Positions 28,136-37,090 are shown, numbered from the stretch's first letter. The stretch: DNA of 64,000 nucleotides from Bifidobacterium callimiconis (GCF_003952005.1 NZ_QXGJ01000004.1:1-64000); one strand, 5' to 3'. The notes: generated by a model from the letters alone, not told the origin. Translations and numbers: made by a program.

Positions 28136-29632
28136 ATGATGATCGTATTGCAAGCCCCGCCGATCGTGACGCGTCGCACGATTGCCGGCACGACCGCAGG
28201 GGGCACCACGCCGAACGCGATACCGGACGCGACGGGAATCGGCACGGCCACGACCACACCCGCAACGTCAGCGGCACCGCTTCGGCCGCTGGCGCCCGCG
28301 CACACTCCGCTGTTGCGCCCCGATCGCAAACACGGCGGTCTGTTGTGCGGGGCGTGCTCCGGGCTGGCGGCGCATCTGGGGTTGCCAACGCCGTTGGTAC
28401 GTGCGTTCATGGTGCTGGCCGCGCCATTGTTCGGATTCGGACTGGTGCTGTACGTCTTTCTCTGGGCGTTCGTACCGAAGGGCGATCCGCGCGCAGTCGA
28501 ACGGGAACGCACCGACGTGGTAAGCATGCCGCTGGCCAAGGGCAATACCGACGTGATGAGGAGTGCCGCAGTTCGAACGACGGGGATGCCGTATACGAAC
28601 GCCGCCGCACCGGGCGCCACAACGGGCTCTGCGTACGGTTTCTCCCCGGCGTCTGGCCGTTCGCTCGCCGATCTGTTGCATGACGCGTCCGCCATATCAG
28701 TGATCGTGGCGGCATATACGGTGATTGTTCCGCTGACGATGCTGTTGGGTTCTCTGTTCCATGAGTTGTCCCCCGCGATCACGCTGTTTTTCGCCGCCAC
28801 CGGCGTACTGGCCGATTGGGTGCTGCGGCGGTATCCGCGCACGTCGGGAAGAATCAGCCTGACCGTCGGCCTGTCATTTCTGACGCTGGCATTGTTTGCG
28901 TTCTCCACGTATATCGGGTATGAGCGGACCGCCAATCGATCGTTGCGCGTGATCGTCTGCGTGCTGATGCTTGCTGGTGCGGCGGCGTTGATGATCGGCC
29001 CGCGCGTTACGGCGATGACCCGTCGTCTCGCCGACGAGCAGGCTGCCAAGGAGCGTGAGGAGGAGCGTGCCGACATGGCCGCGCATCTGCATGACGGCGT
29101 ATTGCAGACGCTGTCGCTGATTCAGGTGAACGCCGACGATCCGACGATCGTGCGGCAGCTCGCCCATGCCCAGGAGCGCGAACTGCGGTCGTGGCTGTAT
29201 CAGCGGCGCGGCACGGAGTCGCAGTCGTTCGTCACCGGGCTTAGGGAGGCGGCCGCCGAGGCGGAGGCCCGCGTAGGCGAGCCCATCGATGTGGTGACCG
29301 TGGGCGACGTGCGGCCCGACGGATCGCTGACCGCGCTGCTCGAGGCCACGCGCGAGGCGTTGACCAACGCGGCCAAGCACGGCAGGCCGCCAATCAGCGT
29401 GTACTGTGAGGTGGTGGACGACGGCGTGGACGTGTATGTAAAGGATCACGGCACTGGCTTTGACCCGCACGCCATCCCCGAGGGGCGGCTTGGCGTTCGC
29501 GAGTCGATCATGGGCCGGGTGCTGCGACGTGGCGGGCAGGTGGAGATCGAGTCGTCCGCCGAACTCGGCACCGAGGTGCACATGCATATGCCGATTACTC
29601 CGGCAGCCCCGACGGCTCCGACTGTCGGATGA
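28136..29632 (+). CDS. PspC-domain sensor histidine kinase (NarL-pathway type)
   Basis: 498 residues. A PspC domain lies near the N-terminus (about 62-112, HGGLLCGACSGLAAHLGL), then four to five membrane helices (about 190-290), a HisKA_3 dimerisation segment with the phospho-His in AAHLHDGVLQTLSLIQ, and a C-terminal ATPase domain with EALTNAAKHG and DHGTGFD. It should autophosphorylate and pass phosphate to the regulator encoded 18 bp downstream. Fusing PspC to a kinase is an actinobacterial arrangement for sensing envelope stress. The long Thr/Pro/Ala-rich head makes the true start uncertain. Confidence 0.9.
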   Translation: MMIVLQAPPIVTRRTIAGTTAGGTTPNAIPDATGIGTATTTPATSAAPLRPLAPAHTPLLRPDRKHGGLLCGACSGLAAHLGLPTPLVRAFMVLAAPLFGFGLVLYVFLWAFVPKGDPRAVERERTDVVSMPLAKGNTDVMRSAAVRTTGMPYTNAAAPGATTGSAYGFSPASGRSLADLLHDASAISVIVAAYTVIVPLTMLLGSLFHELSPAITLFFAATGVLADWVLRRYPRTSGRISLTVGLSFLTLALFAFSTYIGYERTANRSLRVIVCVLMLAGAAALMIGPRVTAMTRRLADEQAAKEREEERADMAAHLHDGVLQTLSLIQVNADDPTIVRQLAHAQERELRSWLYQRRGTESQSFVTGLREAAAEAEARVGEPIDVVTVGDVRPDGSLTALLEATREALTNAAKHGRPPISVYCEVVDDGVDVYVKDHGTGFDPHAIPEGRLGVRESIMGRVLRRGGQVEIESSAELGTEVHMHMPITPAAPTAPTVG

Positions 29633-29650
29633 GCGTAGGGAGCGTGACGA

Positions 29651-30439
29651 ATGGAGAGGGTGTCTGTGGGTGATACGTTGAACGATACGTTGAACGGCAA
29701 TGCGTCGGATGCGTCGGCCGGTGACGATCGACACATCACCGTGGCCATCGTGGACGATCACGAGGTGTTCCGAGCCGGCGTGATCACGATTCTCGGTGAC
29801 CGGTTCGACGTGGTCGGTCAGGCCGCGGACGTGGAGGGCTCGGTGGCGATGATCACGCAGACCAAGCCGGATGTGGTGCTGCTTGACGTGCATGTGCCCG
29901 GCGGCGAGGGTGGTGGCGGCGCGGAGATCATTCTCAAGTCGCGGGAAGCCTCACCCAAGTCGGCGTTTCTGGCGTTGTCGGTGTCGGATTCGGCACAGGA
30001 CGTGGGCGCAGTGATCCGTGCCGGTGCGTTGGGGTATGTGACCAAGACGATCTCGCGCATGGATCTGGTCTCCTCGATTCATCAGGTGGCGCAGGGGTAT
30101 ACGGTGTTTTCGCCGAAGCTGGCGGGTTTTGTGCTGTCCATGTTCCAGGCCGGGGCTGCGATCGCCGGAGCCGCTTCCAATTGGAGTGCGGGGTCTGGCT
30201 CCGACTCGGATTCCCGTACCGGATACGGCATCGCCCCGGAGGAGTTGGACCAGCTCACGCCGCGCGAACGCGAGGTGATGCGACTGATCGCGCGCGGATA
30301 TACATACCGCGAAGTGGCGGCCAAGCTGTTCATCTCTGTGAAGACCGTGGAGACGCACGCCTCGCGCGTGCTGCGCAAACTGCAGCTGTCGAACCGGGCG
30401 GAGCTCATTCGATGGGCCTCCGATCGAAGCATCGTGTAA
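29651..30439 (+). CDS. NarL/LuxR-family response regulator
   Basis: 262 residues. The N-terminal receiver has the acidic pair in VAIVDDHEVFRAG, the phosphoacceptor Asp in VVLLDVHVPGG and the conserved Lys in GYVTKTISR. The C-terminal LuxR-type helix-turn-helix begins LTPREREVMRLIARG and contains ISVKTVETHASRVLRKL. It is paired with the PspC kinase just upstream. Likely targets are the divergent PspC membrane-protein genes. A 27-residue head precedes the receiver, and a Ser/Gly-rich linker separates the two domains. Confidence 0.93.
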   Translation: MERVSVGDTLNDTLNGNASDASAGDDRHITVAIVDDHEVFRAGVITILGDRFDVVGQAADVEGSVAMITQTKPDVVLLDVHVPGGEGGGGAEIILKSREASPKSAFLALSVSDSAQDVGAVIRAGALGYVTKTISRMDLVSSIHQVAQGYTVFSPKLAGFVLSMFQAGAAIAGAASNWSAGSGSDSDSRTGYGIAPEELDQLTPREREVMRLIARGYTYREVAAKLFISVKTVETHASRVLRKLQLSNRAELIRWASDRSIV

Positions 30440-30507
30440 AACCCCGTACCAGTCGTGTTGGATCGGATGCCGATTCTCTCTCGATTTTCGTTCCACACGC
30501 CGTATCG

Positions 30508-30683
30508 GTACTTTTCTGGGCTTGACACTCCGGGAATCGCACAATCCCGAACATCGATAGGGTCCCGGTACCGTCCTATCAGGTCTTGATTCCATGGCTG
30601 AAATCGCACAACTGCAAAGTAGACATTTCATGGCCTTGAAATCTCAAGGGACCTTGAGCCGTACTTTTCAGTTGTGCGATTTT
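30508..30683. repeat. Inverted and direct repeats between regulator and phosphoesterase genes
   Basis: A 20-bp arm with AATCGCACAACTG (30602-30621) pairs with its complement at 30662-30681 with one mismatch, around a loop that itself contains a CCTTGA/TCAAGG stem. A further ATCGCACA copy lies at 30536, and GTACTTTTC occurs twice (30509 and 30661). It occupies much of the 357-bp gap. No gene is seen. Function unknown. Confidence 0.7.
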
Positions 30684-30782
30684 CCCGAGATGCCTGCCCC
30701 ATAATCCGTCCAGAATATGTCGGGAAGGCAAACAGAAGCTTTCAACTTCCCACAGAATCTCTCACGTCCGCGCTCGCCGTAA

Positions 30783-30788
30783 TAGAGT
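30783..30788 (+). promoter_or_regulatory. Putative -10 box of leaderless phosphoesterase gene
   Basis: TAGAGT ends eight bases before the ATG. Confidence 0.45.
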
Positions 30789-30796
30789 GGATTAAT

Positions 30797-32284
30797 ATGA
30801 CTCTTCGATTTCGCAGGAACGGCACCTTCCGCGTGCTTCAGATGGCCGATATCCAGGATGGTCCGGACGTCAATGAGGATACGCTTCGCCTGATCCGGGC
30901 GGCCATCGCCGAGGGGGATCCCGATCTCATCGTGTTCACCGGCGATCAGATCCGTGGATACGATCCCGCATACATCGATACGTTCCTGCGTCGGCGCGAT
31001 GACGAGCCCGGCGAGCATATTCGTGCGGTGACCAGACTCGAGGCCCGTGTGCGAGGCATCACGCCGATGGACGAATCCGGCCCCGACGTGGACGCCGATT
31101 CCGCCGATCATCAGGCGTTGCTCGCTGCGGCGATGGACGCCACCCGGCAGAAGGTCCGTCGCACGTTCGCCGCGTTCCTCTCCCCTGCGATCGAGGCGCA
31201 TGTGCCGTTCGCCACAACGTACGGCAACCATGACTTCCAGTGCGGCGTGCTTGTGGACGAGCAGGACGACATGTACCGCGAGTTCGACGGGTGCCTGAAT
31301 CCGAAGACCGACAACGCTCCGGCACCGACCGACGACGACTCGCGAGCCACGGATAACGCCGATCCGCTGGCCTGTGAGCCCGGCACGTTCGCCCTGCCGA
31401 TCGCCGCGTCCGACGGCAGCGATCGCATCGCCATGAGCGTGATGATGGTCAACTCCGGCGACTACGCCGGCAAGGCGGGCGACGAGGACGGCGAGCCGGC
31501 CTCCTATATGGAGGGCACCCCGCAGGCCCTGCACTCCATCACGCACGAGTTCTACTCCAAGCATTCCCGCGCCCTTGATCTGGCCGACAGCGCCGGCTAC
31601 GGCTCCCCCAGCCCGGAGGCGCTGAGGTGGCTCGCCGACGTGCAGCATCATCTGGGCGAGGTCAACGGTGACGGCAAGCCCGTGCCGGCCATCGCGTTCC
31701 AGCACATCCCCCCGCAGGAGTTCTACCGTTGCCTCCGTCCCGTTCCCGCATGGACGCCGAACGCCGTGGAAGGCACGCGCGCCTTCGCCGGGCAGTGCTA
31801 TGTGATCGACGAATCCGTGTGCCGTCCCGGTTCCATCCTCGGCGAGTCGATCGGATGCCCGGACGAGGACTGCGGCGAAGTGGACACGTTGCGTCGCACC
31901 GGCGGCTATTTCGCACTGTTCACCGGCCATGACCATAAGAACTCGTTCATCGGACACGTGGATGGCCTTGATCTGGGGTATGCGCCCACCTGCGGGTTCG
32001 AGTCCTACGGCCCGAAGTCGGCGTTGCGCGGCATCCGCCTGTTCGTGTTCCACGAGGATGATCCAGCGGCGTACGATTCGCGCATGCTCACGTTCGGCGA
32101 GCTGATCGGGCCGTACAGCAGCGACGAGGTGCGCGTGTTCTTCGGCGATCATCTGATGACCGACGGCGCCTCGGTGCGCAACCAGCTGCGCCGACCGAAG
32201 GTGTTCCTCGCCGCCCTGCTCACGCTCGCCGCCACCGCCCACGTGGTATGGCACGACGTGATTCGTCGCCTGTGGCGCCGGTAA
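30797..32284 (+). CDS. Calcineurin-like metallophosphoesterase with C-terminal membrane helix
   Basis: 495 residues. Metal-binding motifs appear in order: MADIQDG near residue 17 (Gln in place of the usual His of DxH), FTGDQI near 50, YGNHD near 140, FQHIP near 303 and TGHDHKN near 375. A hydrophobic helix near the C-terminus (about 470-488) would tether it to the membrane. It resembles the purple-acid-phosphatase-like branch, whose members hydrolyse phosphomono- or diesters; the substrate is unknown. The ATG at 30797 has no ribosome site but a TAGAGT box eight bases upstream. Confidence 0.85.
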   Translation: MTLRFRRNGTFRVLQMADIQDGPDVNEDTLRLIRAAIAEGDPDLIVFTGDQIRGYDPAYIDTFLRRRDDEPGEHIRAVTRLEARVRGITPMDESGPDVDADSADHQALLAAAMDATRQKVRRTFAAFLSPAIEAHVPFATTYGNHDFQCGVLVDEQDDMYREFDGCLNPKTDNAPAPTDDDSRATDNADPLACEPGTFALPIAASDGSDRIAMSVMMVNSGDYAGKAGDEDGEPASYMEGTPQALHSITHEFYSKHSRALDLADSAGYGSPSPEALRWLADVQHHLGEVNGDGKPVPAIAFQHIPPQEFYRCLRPVPAWTPNAVEGTRAFAGQCYVIDESVCRPGSILGESIGCPDEDCGEVDTLRRTGGYFALFTGHDHKNSFIGHVDGLDLGYAPTCGFESYGPKSALRGIRLFVFHEDDPAAYDSRMLTFGELIGPYSSDEVRVFFGDHLMTDGASVRNQLRRPKVFLAALLTLAATAHVVWHDVIRRLWRR

Positions 32285-32294
32285 TGCACGATTC

Positions 32295-32957
32295 CTAGCG
32301 ACGCGAGAACGCGCCGAACTGTGCGAGCTGGGCGCGGGCGTCGAGCGCGTTGGTGAACACGAAGGACCGGAATCCCGACTCCTTGGCGCCGCGCACGTTC
32401 CACATCTTGTCGTCGATGAACACGGACCGGCCCGGATCGATGCCGAACCGTTCCGCGGCCAGCTCGTAGATGCGATGATCCGGCTTCTTCAACCGTTCAG
32501 TGGACGAAACAACCACGTCACGCAGCAGCCGCAGCGACGGATACTTCGCCGTCGCATAATCCACGGCATCCTGCGTGAAGTTCGTCAATCCCCACACCGG
32601 CACGCCGCGCCGCGCCAGATCGTTCAGCAGCGTATCCATGCCGGTGATCATGCCGCGGAACGCCTGCTCACGATGCGCGTAATACACGTCGAACATGCGC
32701 TCGCAATCCTCGCCGCGATGATGCGCACGGTAGTCGGCCGCCGCCTCCGCCGGATCGAGTCCGATGTCGAGCAGACCGTCATAGTGCCACATGCCGTACG
32801 GCGCGTCCTCGTCGTAGAAGTCCCGCCACGCGTCAACGCCGAACTCCCCGGCCAGCAGATCATACGTACCGCTTTTGGGATCCCAGTTGAGCAGCACGTC
32901 GCAGAAGTCGAACACGACGTTGAGATCGCCGCGTGAATCATGATTGTTCCCATTCAT
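32295..32957 (-). CDS. HAD-superfamily phosphatase (YihX-like)
   Basis: 220 residues, cytoplasmic. Motif I reads FDFCDVLLNWDP: the nucleophile Asp is kept, but the second position is Cys where many family members have Asp or Gly. Motif II is WGLTNFT, the motif III Lys lies in RLKKPDHRIY, and motif IV is VFIDDKMWNV. The layout is that of YihX-type sugar-phosphate phosphatases. ATG 32957 has a TAGTGT box seven bases before it (leaderless). It is divergent, over only 52 bp, from the nucleotidyltransferase-like gene. Confidence 0.87.
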   Translation of the reverse strand: MNGNNHDSRGDLNVVFDFCDVLLNWDPKSGTYDLLAGEFGVDAWRDFYDEDAPYGMWHYDGLLDIGLDPAEAAADYRAHHRGEDCERMFDVYYAHREQAFRGMITGMDTLLNDLARRGVPVWGLTNFTQDAVDYATAKYPSLRLLRDVVVSSTERLKKPDHRIYELAAERFGIDPGRSVFIDDKMWNVRGAKESGFRSFVFTNALDARAQLAQFGAFSRR

Positions 32958-32964
32958 ATCGGCG

Positions 32965-32970
32965 ACACTA
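32965..32970 (-). promoter_or_regulatory. Putative -10 box of leaderless HAD gene
   Basis: TAGTGT on the minus strand ends seven bases before the ATG. The divergent gene has its own box 28 bp away. Confidence 0.5.
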
Positions 32971-32997
32971 TCACGCGCTGTCATGTCAGGCCGGAAC

Positions 32998-33003
32998 TAG
33001 ACT
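32998..33003 (+). promoter_or_regulatory. Putative -10 box of leaderless nucleotidyltransferase-like gene
   Basis: TAGACT ends six bases before the ATG. Confidence 0.5.
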
Positions 33004-33009
33004 GGTCCT

Positions 33010-33720
33010 ATGAGACAAAGTCTGGTCGATCTGTACACGTGGAAACCGCAGGTGGTGGCCGCGCTGCATGACGCGTTCGGCGACCGACTGCGGTACGTCG
33101 GACTGCAGGGCAGCTATCTGCGTGGCGAGGCCAGACCGGACAGCGGCATCGATCTGCTGATCATTCTCAACGACATGGATATCAACGATCTCAGAACACT
33201 ACGTCGTGTGATTCGCGATCTGCCGTACGGCGAGCGCGTGGTGATGTTCGCGTCCGGCCGCCGTCAGCTGGTGCACTGGCCGATGCACGAGCTGTTTCAG
33301 TTCGCACAGGGCACGGAGACGTGGTTCGGGAATCTGAGGAGCAGTCTGCCGGATCTGGAGCCGCGTGACACCGTGCTGGGTGCGCAGGCCAGTCTGGCGA
33401 GCCTGTATCATCTGACGAACAACGCGTTTCTGCGACATGACGACGATCTGGAGTCCTGCGTGGAGTCGTTGCACGCCGCGTACAAGCATTTCTTCTTCTC
33501 TCTGCAGATCGTCGAGTATCTGAGGACCGGCCGGTTTATGCCCACCAAGAACGATCTGCTGGAGGTGTGCGTGCGGGATGGGCATGACGATGAGGCGCGG
33601 ATGATGGAACTGAGCATCGACGACAATGCGATCCGCACGACCATCGCCGGGCGTGGCATCGACGAGCCGTACCGGTGGCTGTTGGATTGGGTGGGACGAT
33701 CGATGCGTCTGTTGGGCTGA
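33010..33720 (+). CDS. Nucleotidyltransferase-fold protein with helical C-terminal domain
   Basis: 236 residues. The N-terminal part has a nucleotidyltransferase signature GSYLRGEARPDSGIDLLIIL (about 35-55). The usual SDIDL reads SGIDL, so the first catalytic Asp is Gly. The C-terminal half (about 125-236) is helical, with AAYKHFFFSLQIVEYLRTG, like the four-helix domains that accompany such folds (kanamycin-nucleotidyltransferase or HEPN type). It may be an inactive or altered enzyme. The start follows a TAGACT box by six bases (leaderless). It is divergent from the HAD phosphatase. Confidence 0.75.
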   Translation: MRQSLVDLYTWKPQVVAALHDAFGDRLRYVGLQGSYLRGEARPDSGIDLLIILNDMDINDLRTLRRVIRDLPYGERVVMFASGRRQLVHWPMHELFQFAQGTETWFGNLRSSLPDLEPRDTVLGAQASLASLYHLTNNAFLRHDDDLESCVESLHAAYKHFFFSLQIVEYLRTGRFMPTKNDLLEVCVRDGHDDEARMMELSIDDNAIRTTIAGRGIDEPYRWLLDWVGRSMRLLG

Positions 33721-33799
33721 AGGTCAAACTGAGAATGCCGAACTGAGGGTGGCAGAGTGCGATCGGTCAGTGTGCGTTCAGTGCACGATCGGCTGATAT

Positions 33800-33834
33800 G
33801 CAAAGGGCTCCTTGGCCAAAGCCAAGGAGCCCAA
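33800..33834 (-). terminator. Intrinsic terminator after tRNA-Ser
   Basis: GGGCTCCTTGGC pairs with GCCAAGGAGCCC around TTTG, followed by TTTG on the minus strand. Confidence 0.75.
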
Positions 33835-33837
33835 TCG

Positions 33838-33922
33838 CGGACAGAACGAGATTCGAACTCGTGGTGGCTTGCGCCACAACGGTTTTCAAGACCGTCTCTT
33901 TAGACCGCTCAGACATCTGTCC
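33838..33922 (-). tRNA. tRNA-Ser (anticodon TGA)
   Basis: Acceptor GGACAGA pairs with TCTGTCC, the anticodon loop CTTGAAA gives TGA, the long variable arm is typical of serine tRNAs, and the T-loop is TTCGAAT. CCA is not encoded. Confidence 0.97.
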
Positions 33923-34030
33923 ACGGAATTCACGCGCCGGCGTTCCCGACACGCAAAAGCACGCGAACCATCATAATGCAAACCGGCCGGTTCGCCAAAC
34001 CGCGGCCTTCGCGTTCCCGTCCCTTTCTGT

Positions 34031-34124
34031 CTTGGTGTGATCACACTAGGGACTTTCCATAGTGTGAACCTTGGTGTAACCACACTAGGCCCGGTACCTT
34101 CCCTTAGTGTGATCACACTAGGGG
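34031..34124. repeat. Cluster of TAGTGTGATCACACTA palindromes
   Basis: The 12-mer GTGTGATCACAC occurs at 34035-34046 and 34107-34118, with a variant GTGTAACCACAC at 34074-34085 and a half-site GTGTGA at 34062. Each full copy is followed by TAGG. The cluster lies between tRNA-Ser and the 3' end of an MFS gene. Related palindromes occur at 20562 and 58668. Confidence 0.85.
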
Positions 34125-34138
34125 GAACGAGCGTGAAT

Positions 34139-35437
34139 TCACTTGGTCTTGTCGGCCTCGCGACGCTTGAGATCGACGTTGAGCCACACGGCGGTGAGAT
34201 AGGCGAGCACGGCGAAGATGGCGCCGAACGGGCCGAGCCAGCGCATGCCCACGTGGTCGGTCACCAGGCCGCCGACGGCCGAGCCCAACGCGATGCCGAT
34301 GTTGAACGACATGGAGTTGAACGACGACGCGAGGTTCAGCGAGCCGGGGTGGGTCGCGGCGGCCACGTCCATGTACAGGATCTGCGACGACGTGTTCTGC
34401 AGGTACATGAGGAAGCCGAGCACGAGCAGCACCGCGCATCCGATGAGCGGGTTGAGCACGGCGAACGGCAGCGCCACCATGAACACCGCCTGGATCAGGT
34501 AGATCGGACGGCCCTTGACCAGCGGCACCACGCCACGGCCGCGGTCGCCCAGCTTGCCGCCGTACAGGTTGCTGCCGAGGCATGCCAAACCGTATGCGGC
34601 GAGCGCGAACGAGATGTACTGCTCGGGAATGCCGATCTCCTGTTCGAGGATCGGGGTGAGATACGTGTAGAACACATAGGTAGAGGCGGCGGCGAACACG
34701 ACGGCGAGGATGCCACCCCAGATGCGCTTTTCGGTGAAGATGAAGAACTGGGCGAGGAAGCGCGACTTCGGACCGTAGTGGTTCTTCGGCAGTACGACGC
34801 ACATGAGCACGATCAGTGCCACGGTGAGCAGGTTGATCACGTGGAACGACCAGCGCCAGCCGAACATGTTGGCGATGGTGGTGCCGATCGGCACGCCGAA
34901 CACGGATGCGATGGAGAATCCGGAGAACACCCAGGCCACGAATTTGGTGCGGTTCTTCGGCGTGGCCACGTCGTCGGCGAACGTCATGGACACGGCCACG
35001 GTGGTGCCGGAGATCAGCGCGATCACGATTCGCGCGGCCACGAGCATGCCGTAGCCGACGGCGAACGCGCACATGAGGTTGCCGATCAGGAACACGACGG
35101 CGAGGAACAGCAGGGTGCGGAACCGTTCGAACCGGGAGCTGATCGAGGCGCCGATCGGCGTGGCCGGCGCGTAGACGAACGCGAACAGCGAGACGAGTCC
35201 ACCCACGGTGGTCAGGGACACGTTCAGGCCTTCGGCGATGTCCGGCAGAATGCCGACGATGATGAATTCGCTCATGCCGAGCATGAAGCTCATGGCGACC
35301 AGTGAGATCACCGGCAGGGTGAAGAACCGGTCGTCACGCAGGGAGGGGCGGCCAGCGGAGGCGGCGGACTCCACCGCGGCCTTGGAGGATTCGCTTTTGA
35401 CGTTCTTCTGGCTGGCGCTGATCTGCTCCTGCGTCAT
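34139..35437 (-). CDS. DHA1-family MFS transporter
   Basis: 432 residues. A hydrophilic head of about 45 residues precedes 12 predicted membrane helices. The opening SLVAMSFMLGMSEFIIVGILPDI and the loop SSRFERFRTLL place it with AraJ-like DHA1 exporters of sugars or drugs; the substrate is unknown. GGAAGAGA ahead of the ATG at 35437 supports this start over 35518. It stands alone, and its 3' end abuts the palindrome cluster at 34031-34124. It resembles the other MFS gene at 19354 in family but is clearly not a recent duplicate. Confidence 0.85.
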   Translation of the reverse strand: MTQEQISASQKNVKSESSKAAVESAASAGRPSLRDDRFFTLPVISLVAMSFMLGMSEFIIVGILPDIAEGLNVSLTTVGGLVSLFAFVYAPATPIGASISSRFERFRTLLFLAVVFLIGNLMCAFAVGYGMLVAARIVIALISGTTVAVSMTFADDVATPKNRTKFVAWVFSGFSIASVFGVPIGTTIANMFGWRWSFHVINLLTVALIVLMCVVLPKNHYGPKSRFLAQFFIFTEKRIWGGILAVVFAAASTYVFYTYLTPILEQEIGIPEQYISFALAAYGLACLGSNLYGGKLGDRGRGVVPLVKGRPIYLIQAVFMVALPFAVLNPLIGCAVLLVLGFLMYLQNTSSQILYMDVAAATHPGSLNLASSFNSMSFNIGIALGSAVGGLVTDHVGMRWLGPFGAIFAVLAYLTAVWLNVDLKRREADKTK

Positions 35438-35607
35438 CGTTGATCTCTTCCTTGCGGAGCCCCATGACGGGGATGATTGTTTACGGAACGAGAAAAAAAT
35501 AACGCCGTCATCCGACAATCGTCGCGTTTCAACACGCTAACGATTACGACGGAGACAGCGTTTGCGCAGCGACGGCCCCGATCGTCAGAACATCCATGCG
35601 TGCCTAC

Positions 35608-35639
35608 GAAAAAGCCTCCCTCGGATGAGGGAGGCTGCA
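35608..35639 (-). terminator. Intrinsic terminator after serS
   Basis: GCAGCCTCCCTC-ATCC-GAGGGAGGCT followed by TTTTCG on the minus strand. Confidence 0.85.
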
Positions 35640-35685
35640 TGTCATATGACTATGACGTGACTATGGCCTGTTCCGACTGGTCGGA

Positions 35686-36972
35686 TCAGGCCTCCCAAGT
35701 GGTGGGCTCGATGACCTCGCGGCCGCCCATGTACGGACGCATGGCGGTCGGGATCACGATGGAGCCGTCCTTCTGCTGATGGTTCTCGAGGATCGCCACG
35801 AGCCAGCGGGTGGTGGCCAGCGTGCCGTTGAGCGTGCTGACGGAACGGGTGGAGCCGTCCTCGGTGCGCTCGCGGATGTTGAGGCGGCGGGCCTGGTACT
35901 CGGTGCAGTTCGAGGTGGAGGTCAGCTCGCGGTAGCGGCCCTGCGTCGGCACCCAAGCCTCGCAGTCGAACTTGCGGGCGGCGGAGGAGCCAAGATCGCC
36001 GGCGGCGGTGTCGATGATGCGGTACGGGATCTCCATCTTGCCGAGCATCTGCTGCTCCATGCCGAGCAGGAACTGGTGCTGGTCGCGGGAGTCCTCCTGC
36101 TTGCAGTACACGAACATCTCCACCTTGTTGAACTGGTGCACGCGGATGATGCCCATGGTGTCCTTGCCGGCGGCACCGGCCTCACGACGGTAGCAGGAGC
36201 TCCAGCCGCAGTAGCGCAGCGGGCCGTTCTCCAGGTTCAGGATCTCGTTCTCGTGCATGCCGGCGAGCGCCACTTCGGAGGTGCCGACCAGGTAGTCGTC
36301 GTCGGGCTCGCGCAGACGGTAGATCTCGTCGGAGTGCGCGTTGAGGAAGCCGGTGCCGGCCATGATCTCGGGGCGCACGAGCGTCGGGGTGATGGTGGTG
36401 ATGAAGCCGTTCTGCTCGGCCTGGTCCACGGCCATGGTGAGCATGGCGATCTCCATGCGGGCCACGGCTCCGCGCAGGAAGTAGAAGCGGGATCCGGAGA
36501 CCTTCACGCCGCGACGCATGTCGATGCCGGCCACGCCCACACCGAGGTCGAGGTGGTTCTTCGGCTCGAAGCCCTCGGCGGCGAAGTCACGAGGGGTGCC
36601 GATCTTCTTGACGACCACGTAGTCGTCCTCGCCACCTTCGGGGGCTTCCGGCTCCACCACGTTGGACAGCTTCCACATGGCGGTGGTGTATTCCTCGGCG
36701 GCCTTGTCGGCTTCGGACTTGTATTCGGAGACCTTGTTGGCCAGTTCCTTGGTCTCGGCGATGATGGCGGCCTTCTGATCGGCCGGGGCGGAGGCGACCT
36801 TCTTGCCCATGGCCTTCTGCTCGGCGCGGGCGGCCTCGAATTCCTTCAGTGCTTCACGACGGGCGGCGTCGGAGCGCAGCACCTCGTCCACGAGTTCCAC
36901 GGATTCGCCACGCTTGCGCTGCGATTCCTTGACAACGTCGGCGTGTTCACGGATGAATTGAATATCAAGCAT
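35686..36972 (-). CDS. serS: Seryl-tRNA synthetase
   Basis: Charges tRNA-Ser. The 428-residue product starts MLDIQFIREHADVVKES. The N-terminal long coiled-coil arm (about 30-110) grips the tRNA variable arm, followed by the class II core with LVGTSEVALAG, a motif 2 loop in SSCYRREAGAAGKDTMGI, and motif 3 NGTLATTRWLVAILEN. ATG 36972 has TAACGT seven bases upstream and no ribosome site, so it is probably leaderless. It is divergent from the diacylglycerol-kinase-like gene. Confidence 0.96.
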   Translation of the reverse strand: MLDIQFIREHADVVKESQRKRGESVELVDEVLRSDAARREALKEFEAARAEQKAMGKKVASAPADQKAAIIAETKELANKVSEYKSEADKAAEEYTTAMWKLSNVVEPEAPEGGEDDYVVVKKIGTPRDFAAEGFEPKNHLDLGVGVAGIDMRRGVKVSGSRFYFLRGAVARMEIAMLTMAVDQAEQNGFITTITPTLVRPEIMAGTGFLNAHSDEIYRLREPDDDYLVGTSEVALAGMHENEILNLENGPLRYCGWSSCYRREAGAAGKDTMGIIRVHQFNKVEMFVYCKQEDSRDQHQFLLGMEQQMLGKMEIPYRIIDTAAGDLGSSAARKFDCEAWVPTQGRYRELTSTSNCTEYQARRLNIRERTEDGSTRSVSTLNGTLATTRWLVAILENHQQKDGSIVIPTAMRPYMGGREVIEPTTWEA

Positions 36973-36979
36973 ATGGCTT

Positions 36980-36985
36980 ACGTTA
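36980..36985 (-). promoter_or_regulatory. Putative -10 box of leaderless serS
   Basis: TAACGT on the minus strand ends seven bases before the ATG. Confidence 0.45.
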
Positions 36986-37090
36986 ACGCCCACATGAGAC
37001 ACTGCCGGCAACGGTCTTTCGTTGATTTTTCCGATGGTTTTTGTGCGGAAAACGAAGAAATCCGCGAGCCGTTGCACCCTTGAACAGGGG

